From: Nocardia abscessus NBRC 100374 | GTDB lineage: Bacteria; Actinomycetota; Actinomycetes; Mycobacteriales; Mycobacteriaceae | Length of the DNA: 50,961 nucleotides | Assembly (NCBI RefSeq): GCF_000308455.1 | Contig: NZ_BAFP01000042.1 | Location: forward strand, 1-50,961 | Reading direction: 5' to 3' | Shown here: positions 44,299 to 50,961 of the stretch, piece by piece | How the letters are laid out: the number at the start of each line of letters is the position of its first letter | Position numbering within the stretch: the first letter of the stretch is position 1 | Notes under the pieces: model-generated | What the model was told of the DNA's origin: nothing | Database searches by the model: none | What the model saw: the letters and a program-made list of their open reading frames with translations, nothing else | Translations under genes and position numbers: made by a program

Positions 44299-46239
44299 AT
44301 GGCGTCCGAAGCCCCCGCCGCGCGGGACCGCAAACGGCACGGCAGGCATTACACGCCCCCGGTGCTGGCCCGGTTTCTCGCACAGCGGCTGTTACGCCAT
44401 GTCCCGCCCTCGGACGCGGGCGTGCTGCGCGTGCTCGATCCGGCCTGTGGTGACGGCGAGTTGCTGCTCGCGGTGCATCACGAGGTCGCGGCGCGATTCC
44501 CGGACACCCGGCTGGTGCTGACCGGCTACGACCTCGATGCCCGAGCGCTCGCGGTCGCCCGCGAACGCGCCGGTGCGGAAGGCATCGCCGCGCGATGGCA
44601 CCGAGCCGACTTCCTCGCGGTCGAATCCCGGCTCCCGGACGCCTCGTTCGACGCGGTGATCACCAACCCGCCGTACGTGCGCACCCAGCAGCTGGGCGGA
44701 TCGACCGCGCAGTTGCTGAGCAAGCGCTTCGGCCTGCGCGGCCGGATCGACCTGACCCATCCGTTCGTCGCGACGCTGCCTCGGTTGCTGGCCGACGGAG
44801 GCGTGCTGGGGTTGCTGTGCGCCAACCGCTTCCTGACCACCAAGGCGGGCGCGAACATCCGGCGGCTGCTGCTGACCGACCTGGCGCCGGTCGAGCTGTA
44901 CGACCTGGGTGACACCAAACTCTTCACCGCCGCTGTCCTGCCTGCGATCACCATCGCGCGGCGCGGGAGCTATGGCGACGGCTGCCGCTATGTCTCCGCC
45001 TACCAGGTCAGCGGTGCGATACCCGGTGAGAAGACGCTTTTCGAGGCGCTCGCCGAACCGGACGGCTCGATTGTCGAGTTCAACGGCCGGACCTTCGCCG
45101 TGGAGGTCGGCGAGTTGGTGACGGCGACGCCCAGTGCTGATTCCGCAGCTCGGGGCGGCGAGAGTTCGACCGGCCGCGCGGCGACACGCGGTGGGCAGGC
45201 GCAGCGAGCGAATCGCCGGGACGTGTCCCACGAACCGGATGTCGCGTGGCGGATGTCGCACGACGCGGTCGATGCCTGGTTGACGAAGGTAGCGGCGGCG
45301 ACCTGGCGCACTTTCGGTGATCTGGCACGTATCCGGGTCGGCATCAAGACGACCGCCGACCACGTGTTCATCTCCGACCGCTGGGCCGAAGCGCGACCAT
45401 GCCCGGAATCGGAACTGCTGCTCGACCTGATCACCCACCACGACCTCGCGCCGTGGCGGGCTGTCCGCGTCCGCGACGTTCGGGTGCTGTATCCCTACGA
45501 CCTGGCCCGTTCGCGCCGGGCGCCGATAGATCTGGCCGAGTTCCCCGGCGCCGCCGCGTATCTGCTGTCGCATCGGGAGACGCTGGCGGGGCGTCGCTAC
45601 GTCGTCGAGAGCGGTCGCCCCTGGTACGAGATCTGGGTTCCGCAGCGTCCGCACTTGTGGCGCGAGCCGAAACTGGTGTTCCCGGATATCAGCGACCGTC
45701 CGCGTTTCGCGCTCGACAGCTCGGGCGCGGTGGTCAACGGCGACTGCTACTGGATCTCGCTGCCCGATCTGTCGGATGTGCCCGCCGAGGCGACGCGCTT
45801 GGCGTATCTGCTGATGGGCGTAGCCAATTCGGCGCTCGGGCTGCGGTTCTACGACGCGGTCTGCGGCAACCGGTTGTACTCGGGCAGGCGGCGCTGGATC
45901 ACCCAGTACGTGTCGCGGCTGCCGGTGCCCGATCCGGCGGCCGCCCGGTCGGCGGAGGTGATCGACCTGGTACGCGAGTTCGTGCAGGGCCGGGCGCCGG
46001 ACCCGGCGGCGCAAGCGGAACTGGACGATCGGGTGGCCGCCGCGTTCGGCGTGCGGTTACGCGCTGACCCGGACCCCGACCATCGGCAGCAGGGTGCGGC
46101 GGGCGAACTCGCGCGCGGCGGTCTGGTCGCTGACCGGGATCAGGCCGTCGGGGGTGAGGGCGAGCGAGAGGGCGAGCCGGGCCATGATCTCGGCGACCAG
46201 ATCGGCGTCGAAGTCGTGCGTGCCACGGGCATCCCGTAG
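44299..46239 (+). CDS. N6-adenine DNA methyltransferase, Eco57I/TaqI-like
   Basis: 646-aa frame. SAM-binding motif I is VLDPACGDGELLL (residues 45-57) and the catalytic motif IV is NPPY at 123-126, as in gamma-type adenine methyltransferases. Residues about 345-580 fit a TaqI-like specificity domain (IKTTADHVF, WRAVRVRDVRVLYPYD). No restriction nuclease motif is obvious within or beside it, so it may be an orphan methyltransferase or a type IIG remnant. Residues after about 586 are the antisense of the TetR gene at 46057-46680 and are probably not authentic, so a lost stop or frameshift near 46050 is likely. Start ATG 44299. Confidence 0.8.
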   Translation: MASEAPAARDRKRHGRHYTPPVLARFLAQRLLRHVPPSDAGVLRVLDPACGDGELLLAVHHEVAARFPDTRLVLTGYDLDARALAVARERAGAEGIAARWHRADFLAVESRLPDASFDAVITNPPYVRTQQLGGSTAQLLSKRFGLRGRIDLTHPFVATLPRLLADGGVLGLLCANRFLTTKAGANIRRLLLTDLAPVELYDLGDTKLFTAAVLPAITIARRGSYGDGCRYVSAYQVSGAIPGEKTLFEALAEPDGSIVEFNGRTFAVEVGELVTATPSADSAARGGESSTGRAATRGGQAQRANRRDVSHEPDVAWRMSHDAVDAWLTKVAAATWRTFGDLARIRVGIKTTADHVFISDRWAEARPCPESELLLDLITHHDLAPWRAVRVRDVRVLYPYDLARSRRAPIDLAEFPGAAAYLLSHRETLAGRRYVVESGRPWYEIWVPQRPHLWREPKLVFPDISDRPRFALDSSGAVVNGDCYWISLPDLSDVPAEATRLAYLLMGVANSALGLRFYDAVCGNRLYSGRRRWITQYVSRLPVPDPAAARSAEVIDLVREFVQGRAPDPAAQAELDDRVAAAFGVRLRADPDPDHRQQGAAGELARGGLVADRDQAVGGEGEREGEPGHDLGDQIGVEVVRATGIP

Positions 46240-46680
46240 TCCGCGCAGTTTCTCGGCCAGGTAGTCACGGCCGACGGCGAGTATCGGTCCGGCTTCGGTG
46301 GTGAGGCGGGGCAGGATCAGGTCGGGTTCGGTGCGCAGCAGCCTGCGCAGCAGTTCGTTGCCCGCGATGGCGCGGATGAACGCGACGAAGATTTCGACCA
46401 GCTGGTCGTCGGTGCCGGAGACGGCATGCACCTGCTTGTCGATGGCGGCGACGAAGCGCTGCGCCTCCCGGACGCTGACCGCCTCGACGAGGTCGTTCTT
46501 CGATTCGTAGCGCCGGTACAGCGTGGCCGGGCTGATTCCCGCGCGGCGGGCGATCTCGCCCATGCTGGTCCGCTTGATGCCGAAGTCGAGGAATGCCGAG
46601 AGCGCGCTTTCCAGGAGCTTTTCCCCGTCGGCGACCGGCTTCTCCAGAATGCGCTGCAGTATGGGTGAGACGGTTGGCAT
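46057..46680 (-). CDS. TetR family transcriptional regulator
   Basis: 207-aa repressor. The helix-turn-helix is clear at residues 38-70 (TSMGEIARRAGISPATLYRRYESKNDLVEAV). The C-terminal domain is helical, with FVAFIRAIAGNELLRRLLRTEPDLILP. ATG at 46680 follows GGAG at 6-nt spacing. It is divergent from an SDR gene at 46907; a symmetric sequence at 46792-46823 between them is a candidate operator. Its 3' end overlaps the preceding methyltransferase frame by 183 bp. Confidence 0.85.
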   Translation of the reverse strand: MPTVSPILQRILEKPVADGEKLLESALSAFLDFGIKRTSMGEIARRAGISPATLYRRYESKNDLVEAVSVREAQRFVAAIDKQVHAVSGTDDQLVEIFVAFIRAIAGNELLRRLLRTEPDLILPRLTTEAGPILAVGRDYLAEKLRGLRDARGTHDFDADLVAEIMARLALSLALTPDGLIPVSDQTAAREFARRTLLPMVGVRVSA

Positions 46681-46791
46681 CGGATCTCCAGTGGTTTCGG
46701 CGGCGGTGGCCGGCCCGTGGCCGGTAGACGCGGCATCGCGACGGGTGCGGGCGGGACGTCCATTATTTCATCGGTTCCGCACAGCGTGATC

Positions 46792-46823
46792 GGGCATTGC
46801 CCAACCGCGCCGTCCTCGGGCAA
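46792..46823. promoter_or_regulatory. Candidate operator between TetR and SDR genes
   Basis: GGGCATTGCCC (46792-46802) is a short palindrome; its right half TTGCCC (46797-46802) also pairs with GGGCAA (46818-46823) across 15 bp. It sits midway in the 226-bp divergent spacer, where a TetR protein would bind to control both genes. Assignment by position only. Confidence 0.35.
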
Positions 46824-46906
46824 TAGGTCGCATGTCCAGATTCGGCTGACTAGCCTGTGGATGGCGTCCGGCCGCACCATCGGCCGGTGCGGAAAGGGGT
46901 TGGGCC

Positions 46907-47719
46907 ATGGGGTATTTCGCGGATCGCGTCGTGGCGATCACCGGTGCGGGCTCGGGTATCGGCCGGGAATTGGCCGTGGCGTTGGCTCGTGCGGGGGCAT
47001 GGCTGGCGCTGTCGGACAAGTCGGCGGATGCCGTCGCCGAGACGGGCGTGTTGTGCGCCGCCGCGGGCCGGGAGCCCGAGGTGAGCACGGTGGACGTCAC
47101 CGACCGCGCGGCCGTGTTCGGGTACGCGGAGCGGACCGTCGCGCGGTTCGGGCGGGTCGAGGCGCTGTTCAACAACGCGGGCATACTGCATGTCGGCAGC
47201 GTGCTGGAGTCACCGTTCAGCGACTTCGAACAGGTGATGGCCGTCGATTTCTGGGGTGTGGTGAACGGAACGAAGGCGTTCCTGCCGCATCTGCTGGCCG
47301 CCGAGCGCGCGCATGTCGTGAACATGTCCTCGGCCTTCGGATTGGTGGCGGTGGCGCGGCACGCGCCGTACAACGCGGCGAAGTTCGCGGTGCGCGGCTT
47401 CACCGACTCGCTGCGCCAGGAGATGCGGGCGGCGGGCGGCAACGTGCGGGTCACCGGCGTGTATCCCGGCGGCGTGCTCACCGGGATCGCCCGCTCGGCG
47501 AGTGTCGCGCCGGGTGTCGACGCGGCGCAGGTGGTGCGCCGATTCGAAGGGCACGTGGCGCGCACCGGTCCGGCCGCGGCGGCGCGGACCATTCTGCGCG
47601 GGGCGGCGCGCGGCGAGGCCAAGGTCCTGGTGGGACTGGACGCTGTCGTTGTGGACCTGGTCACAAGAGTCGCCGGGTCGTACCACGAGAAGGTGCTGGA
47701 CATGGTATTCCGTTCCTGA
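46907..47719 (+). CDS. SDR family oxidoreductase
   Basis: 270-aa short-chain dehydrogenase. The NAD(P) loop is TGAGSGIGREL, NNAG follows near residue 86, and the catalytic S-Y-K set is in NMSSAFG and YNAAK (residues about 145-162). The C-terminal part (VRVTGVYPGGVLTGIARSA) is typical of mycobacterial SDRs acting on lipids or steroids. ATG at 46907 has AAGGGG upstream. It is divergent from TetR, which probably regulates it. Substrate unknown. Confidence 0.85.
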   Translation: MGYFADRVVAITGAGSGIGRELAVALARAGAWLALSDKSADAVAETGVLCAAAGREPEVSTVDVTDRAAVFGYAERTVARFGRVEALFNNAGILHVGSVLESPFSDFEQVMAVDFWGVVNGTKAFLPHLLAAERAHVVNMSSAFGLVAVARHAPYNAAKFAVRGFTDSLRQEMRAAGGNVRVTGVYPGGVLTGIARSASVAPGVDAAQVVRRFEGHVARTGPAAAARTILRGAARGEAKVLVGLDAVVVDLVTRVAGSYHEKVLDMVFRS

Positions 47720-47838
47720 CCGCGCGCAGGGTACGCGGTCACGGATGGGGATGACGAAATGACAACTGGCCGAACGTATCTCACGTTATGGTGGATGATC
47801 GCCGCACTGCATCGTGGCGGCACGCCGAGGCGCGAGCG

Positions 47839-48834
47839 GTGACGAAGTGGATTCTCCTCGAGTGTTTTTCGGGTTCGCCTGGGCGAGTGATCGCCGTGGG
47901 GTCCACGCCGAAGTCGTTCGTGCCGCTGACCAATATCGTGCGCAACCCGCTGTCGCTGGCCGACGCGCGGGTGGCGCTGCGGCAGGCCTGCGCCACCGGT
48001 GCGCCGGTCGCGCGGGCCTCGGACGACGGCAGGCGCACGGTGCGGGCCGAGCCGCTGCTCATCGCGCCGCGGCAGGCGCATGCCGTGCGGCTGTGGGTGG
48101 GCCCGGCGCAGGAGCCGGTCGTCGCCGCGGACCCGATGGGCGCGTGGTACTTCGATCTCACGACCAACCGCTCGGTGCGTAGCGACGACCTGCTGGACCT
48201 GTACGGCGTCGCGCCGCGCGACCGCGCCGCCGAACTGGCCATCGCCGGCGCGTTCACCCGGCTGGTCACCAACCGTGACGAGAGCGAGGCGCTGGCCAAG
48301 ATCGTCAACTCGGCGCCGGGCACCGAGCACCAGGCGGTCTGGACCATCCGGCGCGACGACGACGCTCTGCGGGCAGGCCACTTCGCCTGCCGGATCGTCG
48401 CCGAGCCGGACGACTCGGGCGTGCGGCACGTGCTGCTGCGCGGCGTGACCCAGGACATCGGCGCCGCCACCGCGGTCTCCGCGGCCCCGCCGCCGACGAT
48501 CCTGGAGTACGCCGTGCTGGAGGCCGCCACCGAGCCGGGCGAATACCGCGCGATCGTCAATCTGCGCTCGTTGCGGCTGATCCGGTGGATCGGCGCGCCC
48601 ATGCCGGAGATCGCCTGGGAGGACCTTCCCTGGCAGCCGAGACCGCAGATCCATCCGGACGATCTGGTCACCGCGCAGGCCATGTCGCGCGACCTGGCGC
48701 GGCATCGCACCGAGGGAACGGTGCGCTTGCGCCGTCTCGACGGGGGTTGGCAACGGGTGCGGGTACGGGCCGCGCTGATGGCGCTGGATCAGCACACCAC
48801 GGCCGGACTCGCCACGGTCACCGCGGCATCATGA
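47839..48834 (+). CDS. PAS/GAF-like protein of unknown function
   Basis: 331-aa protein starting at GTG 47839 (MTKWILLECF) with GAGG 8 nt upstream; ATG 47788 lacks a binding site. The middle (DPMGAWYFDLTTNRSVRSDDLLDLYGV, residues about 100-125) and end (IRWIGAPMPEIAWEDLPWQPRPQIHPDDL) resemble PAS/PAC-type sensory segments, and the opening resembles a small GAF-like actinobacterial family (DUF5593 is a tentative label). There is no kinase or GGDEF domain, so it is a stand-alone sensor-like protein. Confidence 0.6.
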   Translation: MTKWILLECFSGSPGRVIAVGSTPKSFVPLTNIVRNPLSLADARVALRQACATGAPVARASDDGRRTVRAEPLLIAPRQAHAVRLWVGPAQEPVVAADPMGAWYFDLTTNRSVRSDDLLDLYGVAPRDRAAELAIAGAFTRLVTNRDESEALAKIVNSAPGTEHQAVWTIRRDDDALRAGHFACRIVAEPDDSGVRHVLLRGVTQDIGAATAVSAAPPPTILEYAVLEAATEPGEYRAIVNLRSLRLIRWIGAPMPEIAWEDLPWQPRPQIHPDDLVTAQAMSRDLARHRTEGTVRLRRLDGGWQRVRVRAALMALDQHTTAGLATVTAAS

Positions 48835-48858
48835 ACCGCGGTGACCGTGGCGTCGAAG

Positions 48859-49044
48859 TCATTGGCGCGGCAGATCCAGCTCGGCCATTTCCTTCTCGAT
48901 CGCATTCGCGGCGAAATCCACACCGCGCGAACGCAATTCATGAACCCGGCGCTGGAGTGCCTCGACTCCGCCGGGTTGGGCCGCGATGTCGGCGACGCTG
49001 ATCCGGCCCATGGGCCGGTGCACGCCCGACTGCACGTACGACAC
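48859..49044 (-). CDS. Small (61-aa) protein with strong ribosome binding site
   Basis: 61-aa protein starting GTG 49044 (MSYVQSGVHR) with a perfect AGGAGGT and 6-nt spacing. It reads PMGRISVADIAAQPGGVEAL, then a helical RRVHELRSRGVDFAANAIEKEMAEL. Basic start, helical end, no cysteine or membrane helix. The function is not recognised. It is convergent with the PAS/GAF-like gene, 24 bp away. Too small to be obvious from length alone; the ribosome binding site is the main evidence. Confidence 0.65.
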   Translation of the reverse strand: MSYVQSGVHRPMGRISVADIAAQPGGVEALQRRVHELRSRGVDFAANAIEKEMAELDLPRQ

Positions 49045-49211
49045 CGTGTTACCTCCTGCCTGCACGCTCGCCCACCCACCGACCCGGGTGGGTTCACCAC
49101 TGCGCTACAAGTCGCACGACAACCGTGTCGACAGGAGAGCCCGGGTCGCCGGGCACGCTGGCTGAATGCTATCAGCGATTTCTGCTGGACACTTGATCAG
49201 TGTGTTCTGTT

Positions 49212-49739
49212 TCACACCGCATTTCCCGTGCGATGTTGAGTTGTATTTGCTAGGTAGACAGTCGCATTCAGGCGAATGCGATCTTGTTCCTCGGGGCGGA
49301 GTTCCCGGCGCACCTTGCCGGGCACGCCCGCCACGAGCGAGCCGGGCGGAATCTGCGCGCCTTCCGGGATGAGCGCGTTGGCCGCGATCAAGCTGCCCGA
49401 TCCGACGACGGCCCCGTTGAGGATGGTGGCGCCCATGCCGACCAGTACGTCGTCGCCGATCGTGCACCCGTGCAGGATCGCGTTGTGGCCCACCGACACC
49501 CCGGTTCCCACGGCAAGCGGGAAGCCCGGGTCGGCGTGCAGCACGCAGCCGTCCTGGATATTGCTGCGCGCGCCGACCTCGATCGTCTCCAGGTCGCCAC
49601 GCAGCACCGCGCTGTACCAGATACTGACCTCGGCACCGAGTCGCACCCGGCCGATCACGGTGGCGTTCGGCGCGATCCACGCGCTCTCATCGATCTCCGG
49701 CGCATGCTCGCCCAGCTGAATCCGCATGCTCATGAACAT
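49212..49739 (-). CDS. Gamma-carbonic-anhydrase-family (left-handed beta-helix) protein
   Basis: 175-aa protein with hexapeptide repeats of the left-handed beta-helix type. Zinc-ligand histidines H68, H85 and H90 lie in GCVLHADP and SVGHNAILHG, with RGD and SNIQDG before them, the standard gamma-CA/YrdA pattern. Carbonic anhydrase activity is possible but unproven for many family members. Several in-frame ATGs (49739, 49733, 49727) are close together and none has a clear binding site, so the exact start is uncertain. Confidence 0.85.
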   Translation of the reverse strand: MFMSMRIQLGEHAPEIDESAWIAPNATVIGRVRLGAEVSIWYSAVLRGDLETIEVGARSNIQDGCVLHADPGFPLAVGTGVSVGHNAILHGCTIGDDVLVGMGATILNGAVVGSGSLIAANALIPEGAQIPPGSLVAGVPGKVRRELRPEEQDRIRLNATVYLANTTQHRTGNAV

Positions 49740-49802
49740 AACGGGCGGGGCCGGGTGAGCGTCCGCAGCCCGCGCCGGGCCGGGCGAAGGCGAGGTGGCC
49801 GC

Positions 49803-50750
49803 TCAGCCGCGCCCCTGGAAGCTGGTGCGATGGGCGGCCGGGCTGGTGCCGAGAATGCGGTGGAAGTGGTGGCGCAGACTCACCGCCGTGCCGAAGCCGG
49901 TGTCGGCGGCGATGCGTTCCACGCTGTCGGCGGTGGACTCGAGTAACAGCCGCGCCCGGTCGGTGCGTTGCAGCAGCAACCACTGCTGCGGGCTGCTGCC
50001 GGTGCGGTCGCGGAAGCGGCGGGTGAAGGTGCGCCGCGACATGAGCGCGACCCTGGCCCAGCCGTCCAGGTCGATCGGGTCGCCGAGATGGGTCCGCGCC
50101 CAGACCATGGCGCGTTCGATCGGATCGTCCTGCGCGGCGTCGGGTACCGCGACCGGGATGTACTGCGCCTGTGAGCCGCTGCGGTGCGGTGCGGTGACCA
50201 GCGCCCTGGCCAGCTCGGTGGCGGCTTTGCTGCCCAGATCGCCGCGGACCAGGTGCAGGCAGCAGTCCAGTGCCGCGGCCACGCCGGCCGATGTCACCAC
50301 GTCGCCCAAGTCCGACCACAGCGTGTCGGCGCGGACGCGGACCGCGGGAAACGCGCGGGCCAGTTCGGCGGCGGCGGCCCAGTGCGTGGTGACCTCGCGT
50401 CCGTCGGCCAGCCCGCTGGCGGCCACCGCCCAGGAGCCGAGGCACAGTCCGACGATCCTCGCGCCGCCCGCGTGGGCGGCGTGCAGCGCGGCGCGCAGGT
50501 CGTCCGACAGCGGCATGCCGGCTCGCCAGCTCGGGATCACGACCGTGTCGGCGCGGGTCAGCGTATCGAGGCCGTGCCGGACATCGATGTCGAATCCGGC
50601 GGGCGTGGCGAGGCTTCCAGGTTGCTCGGCGCACACGTCGACTCGATACGGCCCGGACCCGTCCACCCCTATCCGCCCGAAGACGAGGCTGGGTACCGAA
50701 AGATGGAATGGACTGATCCCGTCGTACGCGAAGACGGCTACGGTGCGCAT
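49803..50750 (-). CDS. GlxA/FtrA-type AraC family regulator
   Basis: 315-aa regulator. The N-terminal DJ-1/PfpI-like domain (residues 1-180) carries the nucleophile-elbow cysteine in GLCLGSWAVA. The C-terminal domain (residues about 215-310) is an AraC double helix-turn-helix: IDLDGWARVALMSRRTFTRRFRDRTG and VERIAADTGFGTAVSLRHHFHRILGTSP. Members sense small molecules through the DJ-1-like part; the ligand is unknown. ATG at 50750. It is divergent from the metallo-hydrolase gene at 50822, with a 71-bp spacer. Confidence 0.85.
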   Translation of the reverse strand: MRTVAVFAYDGISPFHLSVPSLVFGRIGVDGSGPYRVDVCAEQPGSLATPAGFDIDVRHGLDTLTRADTVVIPSWRAGMPLSDDLRAALHAAHAGGARIVGLCLGSWAVAASGLADGREVTTHWAAAAELARAFPAVRVRADTLWSDLGDVVTSAGVAAALDCCLHLVRGDLGSKAATELARALVTAPHRSGSQAQYIPVAVPDAAQDDPIERAMVWARTHLGDPIDLDGWARVALMSRRTFTRRFRDRTGSSPQQWLLLQRTDRARLLLESTADSVERIAADTGFGTAVSLRHHFHRILGTSPAAHRTSFQGRG

Positions 50751-50821
50751 GGCCCGATCTTAACGATCAGCGGCTCACGGGCCACTGTCGATCGGCGTGC
50801 GGGCCGCACAAGATCAATGGC

Positions 50822-50961
50822 ATGAGCGACACGATCGAACGCACCACCCTGGAAGTCCTGCACGTCGGTGGCCCGACGCTGCGGTTCCGCTACGCCGGCC
50901 GCACGTGGCTGACCGATCCCACCTTCGACGAGCCCGGCGATTACCCGGGGCCGGTCACGCT
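50822..50961 (+). CDS. Metallo-beta-lactamase-fold hydrolase, N-terminal part
   Basis: The frame from ATG 50822 continues past the window end. The 46 visible residues (LEVLHVGGPTLRFRYAGRTW, then LTDPTFDEPGDYPGP) match the first strands of UlaG-like/MBL-fold hydrolases, including the LTDP of strand 4. Catalytic HxHxDH lies outside the window. It is divergent from the GlxA-type regulator, which may control it. Confidence 0.6.
   Translation, partial: MSDTIERTTLEVLHVGGPTLRFRYAGRTWLTDPTFDEPGDYPGPVT

Overview
The window is high-GC actinobacterial DNA, most likely from Nocardia or a close mycolic-acid-containing relative. The strongest evidence is the right-hand block ahpE, a DUF3052 gene, a small lipoprotein gene, aceE, mabR, fabD, acpM, a KasA-type synthase gene and accD6. 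From memory, this matches the order of the FAS-II locus of Mycobacterium tuberculosis (Rv2238c to Rv2247), except that only one ketoacyl synthase (KAS) gene is present. A CYP125-type P450, an NDMA-dependent alcohol dehydrogenase, and frequent GTG/TTG starts fit the same assignment.

Layout. 1-8 kb: the N-terminal part of an AI-2E-type permease, a frameshifted NAD(P)-binding/DUF2867 gene, a TerD-vWA protein, a divergent pair of paralogous small membrane proteins, and two tandem 472-aa DUF1254/DUF1214 lipoproteins with a conserved promoter region. 8-21 kb: CYP125-like P450 with a TetR regulator, a TerD-DUF2510-zinc ribbon-HNH fusion, a fused aminodeoxychorismate synthase (PabA-PabB), an APH-fold kinase, a DinB-like protein, an NDMA-dependent alcohol dehydrogenase behind two KstR-like boxes, a DUF1801 protein, two divergent serine hydrolases, and a DUF3145 protein.

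21-32 kb is an accessory region. It holds two methyltransferases, orphan small proteins, converging remnants of a glycosyltransferase and a cis-prenyltransferase, an ArsR plus CDF metal-efflux operon that ends in a truncated third reading frame, and then a lower-GC segment. That segment carries a tightly overlapping three-gene operon: a HEPN-like protein, a KGGVGR-type ParA-like ATPase and a P-loop ATPase. It abuts the 3' end of a tRNA-Val gene. This operon is the best candidate in the window for an undescribed system; a defence or other conflict role is inference.

32-43 kb is the conserved pyruvate dehydrogenase E1 and FAS-II block. AceE supplies acetyl-CoA. FabD, AcpM and the KasA-type synthase elongate meromycolate chains, and AccD6 is the carboxyltransferase subunit that makes malonyl-CoA. 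MabR is the likely regulator, and a perfect 10-bp inverted repeat lies 65 bp upstream of fabD. A 14-bp-stem terminator closes the cluster. 43-51 kb: HxlR regulator, nitroreductase, a solitary Eco57I/TaqI-like adenine methyltransferase whose frame runs into a convergent TetR gene, an SDR, a PAS/GAF-like protein, a 61-aa protein with a strong ribosome binding site, a gamma-carbonic-anhydrase-like protein, a GlxA-type AraC regulator, and the start of a metallo-beta-lactamase-fold gene.
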